Part shown: in pieces, positions 11,930 to 21,108 of the stretch
Position numbering within the stretch: the stretch's first letter is position 1
How the letters are laid out: each line of letters opens with the position of its first letter
Source: DATBLE01 sp963764565
GTDB lineage: Bacteria; Actinomycetota; Thermoleophilia; Gaiellales; Gaiellaceae
DNA length: 64,000 nucleotides
NCBI GenBank assembly: GCA_963764565.1
Contig: CAVXTD010000017.1
Span: forward strand, 1 to 64,000
Reading direction: 5' to 3'
Translations under genes and position numbers: made by a program
Notes under the pieces: model-generated
What the model saw: the letters and a program-made list of their open reading frames with translations, nothing else
Database searches by the model: none
Told to the model about the DNA's origin: nothing

Positions 11930-14900
11930 TCAGCCGAGGGTGGCGTAGAGCGAGTAGCCGATCGTGTCGCCGCTGCCGCCTGCGGGCCAGTTCGCGGGTG
12001 GGTTCGCGGTCGGCGAGTAGCTGGCGGGGGCATAGGAGCCGCCGGCGGGGACGGTGTCGTAGTAGCCCTGCGCGCTTGTGTTCTGGCTCCACAGGCCGAG
12101 CCAGTACACCCCGGCGGGAAGCGTCGGTGAGCCCGTGACCGGGAAGTCGACCCAGCCCGCCGCCCGTCCGGCCGCGATCGTCACCGGGCTCGAGACCGCT
12201 ACCAGCGCACCCGGCTTGTTGCCGGAATCGGCGTAGATCACCGCTCGCATCGGCGTCGCCAACCCACCACCACGCAGATACCCGGTCAGCTTGGTCACCG
12301 ACGCCGCAGCCGCCAGCGTGCAGACGCGCGACGCCTCCACATAGTCGCCGCCAAGCGCATGCGTCAACGCGCCCGGGAAGATCTTCCCGCAGGTTGGCGA
12401 GGCTCCCTGCACGACCGACGTCTGCAGCGAGTATTCCACGCGCGACCCGTTCGCGTTCGAGGCTGTGACCAGCACCCGGATTTGCCAGCCGCGATCCGCG
12501 CTCTGCAGCAGGTACGTCTGCGCAGTCGCGCCGATAGACGAACAGTGATATTGCCCCGCATCGTTTGGCGGGAGGGAAGGGTCGCAGCGCTGCCAGTCGT
12601 ACGCGTACCCGCTCGGGCTGTCCGTCCACGTCCCGTTGCCGGCGGTTAGCGTCTGCCCGACCGCCGCTGTCCCGGTGATCACCGGCCGGCTGAGATTGCT
12701 CGGCGCATACAGGTTGACCACGACCGGGATCAAGTCTGCGCAATTGAGTACGGGACTGCACAGGTAGGAATACCATCCCCAGCATTCGACCGCGCCCGTA
12801 CTGGTCAGCGCGCAGCTGTGGAGGCCGCCGGCGCTCACCGCGACCACGCCGCTCCCCAGGCCGCTGACCGCAACCGGAGTCGAGCTGTCCATCCTCGTCC
12901 CGTCTCCGAGCTCGCCCCAGGTGTTCGACCCCCAGCACGTGACGGCGCCCGAGCCGGTCACCGCACAGGTGTGACTGCGGCCCGCGCTAACCGCGGCAAC
13001 GCCGGTTCCCAGGCCGCTGACCGCAACCGGGGTCGAGCTGTCCGCGGTCGTCCCGTCGCCGAGCTGGCCGTACTGGTTCTGGCCCCAGCACTTGACCGCA
13101 CCGGCGCTGGTCACCGCGCAGGTGTGACTGTCGCCGGCGCTGACCGCGGCAACGCCGGTTCCCAGGCCGCTGACCGCAACCGGGATCGAGCTGCTTGTCG
13201 TTGTCCCGTCCCCGAGCTGGCCGTAGGTATTCGAGCCCCAGCACAGGAGCTCGCCCGTATTAGTCAGTGCACACGAATGCCCTCCGCCCGCACTGATCGC
13301 AACCACGCCGGTCCCCAGGCCGCTGACCAAAACCGGGGCCGAGCGGTCCATCGTTGTCCCGTCCCCAAGCTGGCCGCCGTCGTTCGACCCCCAGCACTTG
13401 ACTGCTCCCACACCGGTGAGTGCGCATGTGTGCTGCCCGCCGGCACTGACCGCAGCCACGCCGCTCTGCAGGCCGACGACGTCGACTGGGACAGTGCTAC
13501 AAGGGGAATAGCCGTCATACGGTCGAAGGTCGCAGGTTTCCGGCCCGCTGGTTGTGCCGGTGCCGAGCTGGCCGGAGGTGTTCCGGCCCCAGCATTTTGC
13601 CGCGCCGTCACTGGTCAGCGCACATGTGTGGTACCCGCCGGCGCTGACCGCGGTCACACCGCTCTGTAGGCCGCTGACCGCGTCGAAGCCATAGCCGTAG
13701 GCATACGCGATCCCGTGCCCGGTCTGGCCGAAGGCAAGCGAGCCCCAGCACTTGGCCGCGCCCGCGCTGGTTGCCGCACACGTGTGCTCTCCTCCGGCGC
13801 TGAGGCGGAACCCGGCCGGAGACGGCGGAGGCGAGGGGTTCAGAGTCGCGTAGATCGAGTAGGCGAGCGAGTCGCCCGCACCGCCCGCGGGCCAGCCCGC
13901 CGGCGGGTTACCGCCGGCCGAGTAGCCGGCGGGCGCGTAGGCGCCGCCGCCGGAGACGGTGTCGTAGAAGCCGAGCGTGCTCGTGTTCGCACTCCACAAG
14001 CCGAGCCAGTACACCCCGGCCGGAAGCGGCGTCGGCGGGCCCGAGAGCCGGGAAGTCGACCCAGCCCGCCGCCTGTCCGGCCCCGATCGTCACCTGGCCC
14101 GAGACCAGCAACCAGCGCGCCCGGCTTACTCGCCGCTGTCGGAGTAGATCACCGCCCGCATCGGCAGTCGCCAACCCACCACCGCGCAGATACGCGGACA
14201 GCTTGCTCACCGACGCCGGCTGCGTCAGCGTGCACACACGCGAGGCCTCCAGATACCCGCCGCCGAGCGCATGCGTCAAAGCGCCGACCGACATCTTCCC
14301 GCAGGTCGGCTGTGCCGGCGTCAACCCCATAGGTGGGGTTCCCGATCTGGCTGCCGGAGCCGCCCGCGTTCGTCGCGGTCACCGTCAGCTGCAAAATGTG
14401 GCCGACATCGGCAGCCTGCGGCACGTAGCTGATCGCGTTCGCGCCCGTGATCGGGGCGCACTCGAGAACGTTCGGCCCAGAGTTCGGCGAGCGCTCGTCG
14501 CAACGCTGCCATTGAAACGTGAAGCTGAACGGCTGCGCCCCGAACCAGGCGTCCTGGCTCGCGAGCCCGCCCTCATCGGTATAGGCCTGCCCCTCGACCG
14601 GATGGCCGCCGAAGCCGTTGAAGATCCCATCCCCCTTCTGCTGCGGCGCGACGTACTTCACCGCCGTGGTCGCATTCGACGAGCCACTACCGTTGGTCGC
14701 GGTCACGACCACCCGCAACGAACGCGCGGCCTCCCAGACGTAGAAGGTCGGGTCGCTCTGGGCGGCCCCGTGGTCGGCGCAGTTCTGGCCGCTGTCGTCG
14801 CAGAGCTGCTCCTGATAGCTGAAACCGGTCGGGTTGTTCGTCCAGCTCCCCGGGTCGACCGTCACGTGCCCGATAGGGGCTCGCCGTCCCAGGAATCGTC

Positions 14901-16643
14901 GGCAAACTCGTGTTCACCGGCGCGCCGCTGGGCGCAGCAGAGCGTCGCGTAGATCGAGTAGGCGAGCGAGTCGCCGGCGCCGCCGCCGGGCCAGCCGGCG
15001 GGCGGACTCGCGGTCGCGGAGTAGCCGGCGGGCGCGTAGGCGCCGCCGCCGGCGACGGTGTCGTAGTAGCCCTGCGCGCTCGTGTTCGCACTCCACAAGC
15101 CGAGCCAGTACACCCCGGCCGGAAGCGTCGGCGAGCCCGAGACCGGGAAGTCGACCCAGCCGGCCGCCTGCCCGGCGGCGACCGTCACCGGCTGCGAGAC
15201 CGCGACGAAGCTGCCCGGCTTCCCGCCGCTGTCGGAGTAGATGACCGCCCGCATCGGCGTCGCCAACCCGCCGCCGCGCAGATACCCGGTCAGCTTGCTC
15301 ACCGACGCCGGCTGCGCCAGCGTGCACACACGCGACACCTCCAGGTACCCGCCGCCGAGCGCATGCGTCAAAGCGCCGACCGACATCTTCCCGCAGGTCG
15401 GCAGCGCCGCCTGCACCCCGTAGGTGGGGACACCATAGGCAGAGCTCGAGCCGCCGGCGTTGGTCGCGGTCACCATCAGCCGAAGGAGGTGGCCGACATC
15501 GGCTGCCACAGGCACGTAGCTGATCGCGTCCGCACCCGCGATCGGGCTGCAGGTCAGCTGCAGGGGCCTATCGCCGTCGCAGCGCTGCCACTGCAGCGCG
15601 AAGCTGAACGGCCGCGCCCCAAACCAGCTGTCGGGACCGTCGATTCCACTGGGATAGGTGTAGGTCTGCCCCTCGACCGGGTAGCCGAAGAAGTCGAGGG
15701 GGAACGGATCGGCAAGTGACCACGGCGCGACGTACTTCACCGCCGTGGTCGCATTCGACGAGCCACTACCGTTGGTCGCGGTCACGACCACCCGCAACGA
15801 ACGCGCGGCCTCCCAGACGTAGAAGGTCGGGTCGCTCTGGGCGGCCCCGTGGTCGGCGCAGTTCTGGCCGCTGTCGTCGCAGAGCTGCTCCTGATAGCTG
15901 AAACCGGTCGGGTTGTTCGTCCAGCTCCCCGGGTCGACCGTCACGTGCCCGAAGGGGCTCGCCGTCCCAGGAATCGTCGGCAAACTCGTGTTCACCGGCG
16001 CGCCGCTCGCAGCAAGCGTCGCGTACAGCGAGTAGGCGAGCGAGTCGCCGGCGCCGCCGCCGGGCCAGCTCGCGGGCGGGTTCGCGGTCGCGGAGTAGCC
16101 GGCGGGTGCGTAGCGGCCGCCGCCGGCGACGGTGTCGTAGAAGCCCTGCGCGCTCGTGTTCTGGCTCCAGTAGCCCAGCCAATACGTGCCCGCCGGAAGC
16201 GTCGGCGACCCCGTGACCGGGAAGTCGACCCAGCCGGCCGCCTGCCCGCCCGCGACCGTCACCGGCAGCGAGACAGCGACGAAGCTGCCCGGCTTCCCGC
16301 CGCTGTCGGAGTAGATGACCGCCCGCATCGGCGTCGCCAAGCCGCCGCCGCGCAGATACCGGTCAGCTTGCTCACCGACGCTGCCGTGCCAAGCGGCATA
16401 CGGGCCCGACACCTCCAGGTATCCGCCGCCGAGCGTATGCGTCAATGCGCCGACCGTCGTCCGGCCGAGCGTGTCCGCCACGGTCGCCCGCGTACTCTTC
16501 GCCGGCGCGGCAGCCGCAACGGCGAAGACCGCGACGAGCAGCACGGCCACGGCCGCGAGGAGGCGGAGCCCGGAGCGCGCGGAACGCGCGATCCGAGCAC
16601 GACCAGATGACCCGCTAGAGGTTGTGATTGCGTAAGGACCCAT
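11930..16643 (-). CDS. Giant secreted RCC1-propeller / repeat-domain protein, copy B
   Basis: A reconstructed protein of about 1,570 residues starting at ATG 16643. The signal-anchor and first domain match copy A almost exactly. Domain order: repeat unit (about 16455-16010), Ig-like pair (15990-15410), repeat unit (15395-14935), Ig-like pair (14920-14320), repeat unit (14305-13850), seven RCC1 repeats (13800-12780, clean frame), one Ig-like domain (12700-12410), and a terminal repeat unit ending 'GYSLYATLG' at 11930. Thus the propeller is internal here but terminal in copy A. Frame changes are fewer: near 16370 (compensated), 14940, 14330, 14150 and 14020. RCC1 propellers mediate protein binding; in secreted bacterial proteins the role is usually adhesion. 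No sortase signal or membrane anchor is seen at the C-terminus. Confidence 0.75.
12780..13800 (-). repeat. Seven RCC1 repeats of copy B
   Basis: Seven C-W-G motifs (followed by S-L-A-F-G, R-N-T-S-G, S-N-D-G-G, S-N-T-Y-G, Q-N-Q-Y-G, S-N-T-W-G, W-Y-S-Y-L) sit about 51 residues apart. One blade has an insertion with two cysteines ('GPETCDLRPYDGYSPCS'). The last blade has a divergent insertion with 'YLCSPVLNC'. The extra cysteine pairs suggest disulfides in an extracellular propeller. Confidence 0.85.
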
Positions 16644-16810
16644 CTCGATCGCCTCCCGCGACGGAAATCGACGACTCAACCCCACTCGCAAAGCAAAGAT
16701 CCCGCTCCGAAGGTGCTGCTCTTTCCCTCCTGTAACCGATGAATGATCCAGGGTCGGGCACGGCCGGTCATTCGCGGCGACCCCGATTTGTGCTTCGGGT
16801 TCCTACGTAG
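16644..16810 (-). promoter_or_regulatory. Upstream region of copy B
   Basis: This is the template or sister of the region at 11621-11790, with fewer than about ten differences. It contains the same TACGTA palindrome (16804-16810), CCCGA/TCGGG hairpin and GGGAGG Shine-Dalgarno. Conservation of non-coding sequence between paralogs shows that the duplication unit included the promoter. Confidence 0.6.
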
Positions 16811-16970
16811 CCAAGGCTCGCCGGCCCTGTGACTCAGAGGTCGCCGAGCGGGGTGCGTCGAACCAGTACTCGCGCGGGAAGGGGTCGATCGTCGCCTCGA
16901 GGTCGACTTCCGTGAGCACGTCGAGGTCGTACTTGATCGAGCGTGTGCCGTAGGCGAGGTCGAGCACCAT
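16803..16970 (-). CDS. Small ORF of 55 codons, unknown
   Basis: An ATG at 16970 opens a 55-residue frame with 'GTRSIKYDLDVLTEVDLEA' and 'PFPREYWFDAP', and an acidic, non-shadow-like composition. It ends at a TAG inside the TACGTA element upstream of copy B. It could be a small protein or the 3' remnant of a gene lost during the duplication. I do not recognise a family, and no strong ribosome-binding site is visible. Confidence 0.3.
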   Translation of the reverse strand: MVLDLAYGTRSIKYDLDVLTEVDLEATIDPFPREYWFDAPRSATSESQGRRALAT

Positions 16971-17081
16971 CGCACGAGCGGGACGAGTCGCATCAGCGCC
17001 GGCGATCGTAGCGGCGGGGCCCGGCCACCTCGGTTGATACCGTGACGGCGAGGGTCGGGAAAGCGCTGACGGAGGAGGACG

Positions 17082-18329
17082 ATGACGGGTCGCAGAATCG
17101 GGGTGCTGGCACTCGCGGCGCTCGGGGCCGCGACGGTCGCCTTCGTAGTCGTCCCTGCGGCGGCGAGCACGTCCAACAAGGCGGGCTGTTCCCGGCCAGC
17201 GATCACGGCGCTGGAGGCTTCCGACGTCAGTGACACGTCGGTCGTGCTGTCATTCTCCATCGTCTCGGAGAGCTCCGGTGGCTCCTACACGGTCGACATC
17301 TGGTCGCCCGAGACCACGAAGTTCGACGGTGCTTTTTCCGAACCAGGCGGAACGTTCAGCCACGGCCTAGGAGGTCTGATTTCGGGTACCCACTACCGCG
17401 GAACGCTCAGCGTCCGCAACGACTGCGGGGGAGACTCTGCCCTTATCGACTTCAGGACGCCGAAGGCGCCGCCGCCGCCGGCCTGCGCGGCTCCTCCGTC
17501 GATCGACGATCTCCAGGTCGGGTCGATTGCGGAGGTTTCGGCGGTGGTCACCTATGGCGCCCGCTCGGGCGATCCCGCGACGGTGCACGTCCTGGTCAGT
17601 CCGGGCGGAGCCGACATCGCCGGTGCCTTGTCGCCCCCGGGTGGCGGCGGCCAGGTTCCGTTGAGCGCCCTGACGCCGAGCACGGCCTACACCGTCACCC
17701 TGGTCGTTCGGAACGGGTGTGGGGACGCCTCGCGCCAGACGCAGTTCACCACGCTGCGCCATCTCGACTGCACCGGTCTGCCCGCGGTCGGCGATCTCAG
17801 GGTCGCGTCGATCACGGAGGCCTCGGCGCTCGTCACCTACAACGCCCGTTCGGACGGGAAGGCGACGGCCGAGGTGATCGTCGAGCCGACCGGGTTCGAC
17901 GTTTCCGCGGCCGTCGCGGCCCCCGGAGGCAGCGGACGGGTTCCGTTATCCAGACTCGCTCCGGCGACGAAGTACACGGTCACGCTCATCGTCCGCAACG
18001 AATGCGGCCAGGCGTTCGCGAACAGGACCTTTACCTCGCTCGGCAGAATCTCGGTGGTCGTGGTCGGCCGGGGCCGAGTGACGAGCGCGCCGGCCGGGAT
18101 CTCATGTGCTCGGAAGTGCACGGGGCGCTTCAGTCCGGGCAGGACGGTGCGGCTGACGGCGCGGCCCGCGCCCGGCTGGCGGTTCGCCTCGTGGAGGGGC
18201 GGCTGCGGCGGGTCGGCGCGGGCGTGCACGCTGGGCGCGAAGGATCGCACCGTGACGGCCCGGTTCAGCCACGTGCCGAAGTGCCGCAACGGGCGGGTCT
18301 CGACGCCCGCCAGGCCCTGCCGGCGCTAG
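17082..18329 (+). CDS. Secreted protein with three FN3-like repeats and a C-terminal bacterial repeat domain
   Basis: A 415-residue exported protein; ATG 17082 is preceded by GGAGGAGG. The signal peptide is M-T-G-R-R-I-G-V-L-A-L-A. Three homologous domains of about 90-95 residues follow, each with the pattern 'V-(S/A)-x-T-x-x-x-x-x-E-A-S-A-L-V-T-Y', 'L-x-P-x-T-x-Y-T-V-T-L-(I/V)-V-R-N-x-C-G'. These are fibronectin type III-like folds with a conserved cysteine pair. The end has 'VVVGRGRVTSAP', 'CTGRFSPGRTVRLTA' and 'WRGGCGG', matching the short InlB-B/'bacterial repeat' domain with cysteines. The likely role is in extracellular binding or architecture. It is transcribed divergently from copy B. 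Confidence 0.8.
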   Translation: MTGRRIGVLALAALGAATVAFVVVPAAASTSNKAGCSRPAITALEASDVSDTSVVLSFSIVSESSGGSYTVDIWSPETTKFDGAFSEPGGTFSHGLGGLISGTHYRGTLSVRNDCGGDSALIDFRTPKAPPPPACAAPPSIDDLQVGSIAEVSAVVTYGARSGDPATVHVLVSPGGADIAGALSPPGGGGQVPLSALTPSTAYTVTLVVRNGCGDASRQTQFTTLRHLDCTGLPAVGDLRVASITEASALVTYNARSDGKATAEVIVEPTGFDVSAAVAAPGGSGRVPLSRLAPATKYTVTLIVRNECGQAFANRTFTSLGRISVVVVGRGRVTSAPAGISCARKCTGRFSPGRTVRLTARPAPGWRFASWRGGCGGSARACTLGAKDRTVTARFSHVPKCRNGRVSTPARPCRR

Positions 18330-18411
18330 CTGCGCCGCCCGCTTCGGCATGATCCAGGGGTCTTGAGCGAGGTCGCACGTTGAACGACCAGTCGCCGATT
18401 GCCTGCGACCC

Positions 18412-19299
18412 GTGAGCGAGCACCCTTCGATGGAGGAGTTGCATCGTCGGCGCGCCGAGACGAGGCGGCGACGGCGGAGCCGGCGGCTGCTGCTTGCCGG
18501 TCTCGCTGTTCTGACGGTGGCGGGAGCAGCCCTGGCCGTGCTGTTTACCTCGCTTGGCTCGAGCCACCCTGGGGCGTCGAAGACGGCCGCCACGACTACG
18601 GACGCGCGGGCGGCGGCCGCGGTTCGCGAGGCACTCCGCGGGAAGGTGATCGTGATCGACCCCGGTCACAACGGCGGCAACCCCCTGCACACGCGCGAGA
18701 TCAAGCGCCTGGTCAACGCCGGCAAGGTCAAGAAACCCTGCGACACCATCGGCACAGCCACCGCCTCCGGCTACACCGAAGCCGCCTACAACCTCGACGT
18801 CAGCCTGCGCCTGGTCGCTCACCTCCACGACGACGGTGCAAGCACCGTGATGCTCACCCGAAAGACCAACGACGGCTGGGGGCCGTGCATCACCAAGCGC
18901 GCGGCGATCGCCAACCAAGCCCGCGCCGACGTGGCGATCTCGATCCACGCCGACAGTCGACCGGCCGGCGGCCGAGGCTTCTACGTCATCTACCCGTCGA
19001 GTACCAAAGGCCTGACCGACGACATCGCCGCCGCCTCGCGCGCCCTCGCCCTGGACGTGCGCGACGCTTTCCGCTCCGGAACCACGATGCCCTATGCCAC
19101 CTCTGTCGGCAGCAAGGGGCTCGACAGGCGATCCGACCTCGGCGACCTGAACCTGTCCGATGTCCCCAAGGTTGTGGTCGAGACCGGCAACATGCGAAAC
19201 ACAGCCGATGCCGCGCTGCTCGAGGAGTCGGCATTTCGCGACCGCGAGGCTCAGGCCATCGCTCGCGGCATCGCCACCTTTCTTGCTCGACGGAAGTGA
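18412..19299 (+). CDS. N-acetylmuramoyl-L-alanine amidase, Amidase_3 family
   Basis: A 295-residue peptidoglycan amidase cleaving the MurNAc-L-Ala bond. A single N-terminal membrane segment (about residues 25-45) follows a basic R-R-R-R-R-S-R-R stretch, so the enzyme is membrane-anchored outside. Zinc-site motifs are visible: 'VIVIDPGHNGG' (first His), the Glu in 'EAAYNLDVSL', 'ISIHADS' (second His), and the catalytic Glu in 'VVVETGNMRN'. GTG 18412 is chosen; ATG 18430 is an alternative. It is a standalone gene between the surface-protein cluster and mobile-element remnants. Confidence 0.9.
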   Translation: MSEHPSMEELHRRRAETRRRRRSRRLLLAGLAVLTVAGAALAVLFTSLGSSHPGASKTAATTTDARAAAAVREALRGKVIVIDPGHNGGNPLHTREIKRLVNAGKVKKPCDTIGTATASGYTEAAYNLDVSLRLVAHLHDDGASTVMLTRKTNDGWGPCITKRAAIANQARADVAISIHADSRPAGGRGFYVIYPSSTKGLTDDIAAASRALALDVRDAFRSGTTMPYATSVGSKGLDRRSDLGDLNLSDVPKVVVETGNMRNTADAALLEESAFRDREAQAIARGIATFLARRK

Positions 19300-19378
19300 G
19301 ACGCGACCGTCGGCTGGAAGAATCTGCGCGCGGCTCGCCGGGCCGGGACCAACCAGTTTCCAGAGGCCGCCGGCCTGG

Positions 19379-19662
19379 TCACGTGCCAGCCGATCTCGAC
19401 GCCATCTGGTTCATGACGCCGAGTACGTGCCTGCTCGCGGTCTTGGCGAGCCGGACTTGGCTCGGTTCGAGGCGGCCGAGCGCGTCGATCGGTAAGCCCT
19501 CCTCGAGCAGCGCACCCGCGACCAGATCGACAACGCGGCGCTCGAACGGACGCAGATCGCTGAGGCGGATGTCGGTGATGAAGAGCGAGAAGAGCGTGCC
19601 AGGATGCAGCCCGACGAGGAGGGCGTCTGTCCGCGGTTCCTCGTCCGTGATCGCGACAGCAA
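19379..19662 (-). pseudogene. DUF6933-like gene fragment
   Basis: A minus-strand open stretch without a start reads 'DALLVGLHPGTLFSLF', 'VVDLVAGALLEEGLP' and 'AKTASRYVLGVMNQMA', ending with TGA at 19379. The terminal A-K-T-x-S-R-x-V-L-G-V-M-N block and the preceding order of strands match, from memory, the DUF6933 family common in actinobacteria. Roughly the N-terminal half is missing, and the fragment abuts the transposase remnant on the opposite strand. It is best read as a gene truncated by insertion. Confidence 0.45.
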
Positions 19663-20010
19663 TTTACCCGCGAGTTCGACGAGGTCTTCCGCTCCGAAGG
19701 CATCCGGGTGATCAAGGCGCCGGTGCGGGCGCCGAAGGCGCGGGCGCACGCCGAGCGCTGGGTCGGAAGCGTCCGCCGCGAGTGCCTCGACCGGCTCCTG
19801 ATCATCGGCAGGCGTCATCTCGAGCGCGTCTTCTCCGCCTACACGACCCACTACAACGAGCACCGGCCGCACCGCGCGCTCGGCCAGCGGCCGCCGCTCA
19901 GCAAGCTTCCGAGCGACGAGGAAGCGACCGCCGACCTGATCGACCTCGATCGCCTCCGACGCCGCGGGCTGCTTGGCGGGATCATTCACGAGTACCGGCT
20001 CGCTGCCTAA
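19636..20010 (+). pseudogene. Transposase remnant, DDE integrase-core C-terminus
   Basis: The 3' third of an IS3/IS481-type transposase. 'RFLVRDRDS' lies in one frame (19636-19665). After a one-base loss comes 'VIKAPVRAPKARAHAERW', with the third catalytic acidic residue in 'AERWVGSVRRECLD', then 'YNEHRPHRALGQRPP'. The first catalytic Asp and the HTH are absent, and no terminal inverted repeats are apparent. It is a dead insertion sequence fragment between the amidase and the Tad locus. Confidence 0.75.
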
Positions 20011-20210
20011 CCGCGCGTCAGAACAGCGCCGAAACTCGTACAGGCTCGAGGATCGCGGGCTCGGATTGGCGCAATCGTCCGCTTGGCACGGTGTGCCACG
20101 TGGGACACGCACGTCAAAGCGAGCGCGAGGTGTCCGCCTTCGTCGCCCGAGCCCAGTCTGAGCTCCGGCGCCGCGAGACCGACCTGCGGGCCTCCGGCTG
20201 ATAACGCGCG

Positions 20211-21104
20211 CTAGAGCACGGTCCGAATGTTCAGGAACGCGGGCCCGAGGGTGACGAGGAACATCGCCGGGAAGATGAACGCGACGGTCGGGAAGAGCAT
20301 CTTGACCGGCGCCTTCATCGCCCGCTCCTCGGCGGCGGCCTGACGACGTAGGCGTGTGTCCGCCGCCTGGACGCGGAGAATACGGCCGAGCGAAATCCCA
20401 AACTGGTCGGCCTGCACGATCGCGCGCACGAATGCGTTGATCTCCTGCGAATCGACCCGGTCGGCAAGCTTCTTCAACGCTTCCTGGCGGCTCTGGCCGA
20501 CACGCATCTCCGACAGCGTGAGCGCGAACTCCTCGGCGAGCGGGCCCTCCGTCTTCTCGGTCAGCTTCGCGATCGCTCCGTCGAGCCCGAGTCCGGCCTC
20601 GACGGAGACAGCGAGCAGATCGAGCGCGTCCGGCAGGGCCGCACGGATCCGTTCCCGGCGGGCGCGGGTTCGCGATGAGACGACGAGGTCGGGCAGAACG
20701 AAGCCGACTCCGCCCCCGAGCAGGGCGAGGAAGAGCGACAGTGCCGACCCCGCCCCGAGCAGGATGCCGATCACGACGCCTCCGATCGCAAGCGTGCCCT
20801 TCGCAGCGAGGAAGCCGAGCGGCGAGACACGGCGCCCGAGACCTGCCGTGAGCAGCCGGAAAGCGACTGCCTCGACGGTCAGTTTCGGATTCAGGCGAAG
20901 CACAGCGCGTGCGATCTTTTCCTTCAGCGGCAAGAGCGCGCGATCGCGAAGCGGCTCGAGCTCTCTCACCGCCGCGGTGCGGCGATCGCCGTAGGTCGAG
21001 GCTCGGCGCACCGACCCGCTGCGCTCGCGCTTCGGGAGCGTGATCACCTCGCCGGCGACGGCGGCCGCGGCGGCGAGCAGGATAACGGCGAGGATCAGAA
21101 GCAT
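20211..21104 (-). CDS. tadC: Tad pilus inner-membrane platform protein TadC
   Basis: A 297-residue type II secretion F-family protein. Hydrophobic segments lie near the N-terminus (residues 1-20), the middle ('GTLAIGGVVIGILLGAG', 'FLALLGGGVGFVLPDLVV') and the C-terminus ('MLFPTVAFIFPAMFLVTLGP'). The cytoplasmic T2SSF domain has 'LPDALDLLAVSVEAGLGLDGAI' and 'GQSRQEALKKLADRV'. It pairs with TadB to form the membrane platform of the Flp pilus. It is the last gene of the minus-strand arm, 4 bp after tadB. Confidence 0.9.
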   Translation of the reverse strand: MLLILAVILLAAAAAVAGEVITLPKRERSGSVRRASTYGDRRTAAVRELEPLRDRALLPLKEKIARAVLRLNPKLTVEAVAFRLLTAGLGRRVSPLGFLAAKGTLAIGGVVIGILLGAGSALSLFLALLGGGVGFVLPDLVVSSRTRARRERIRAALPDALDLLAVSVEAGLGLDGAIAKLTEKTEGPLAEEFALTLSEMRVGQSRQEALKKLADRVDSQEINAFVRAIVQADQFGISLGRILRVQAADTRLRRQAAAEERAMKAPVKMLFPTVAFIFPAMFLVTLGPAFLNIRTVL

Positions 21105-21108
21105 CGAG

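Noticed and set aside
7300..16500. CRISPR array suspected from regular ~150-bp repeats
   Set aside because: The repeats are protein-coding RCC1 and beta-sandwich units with no short direct repeats, unique spacers or cas genes.
16676..17260. 194-codon minus-strand ORF between the surface genes
   Set aside because: Serine/arginine-rich shadow; a different frame (16803-16970) is the more protein-like small ORF.
18399..20201. 600-codon plus-strand frame across the amidase and transposase remnant
   Set aside because: Out of frame with the amidase motifs; an Arg-rich shadow.
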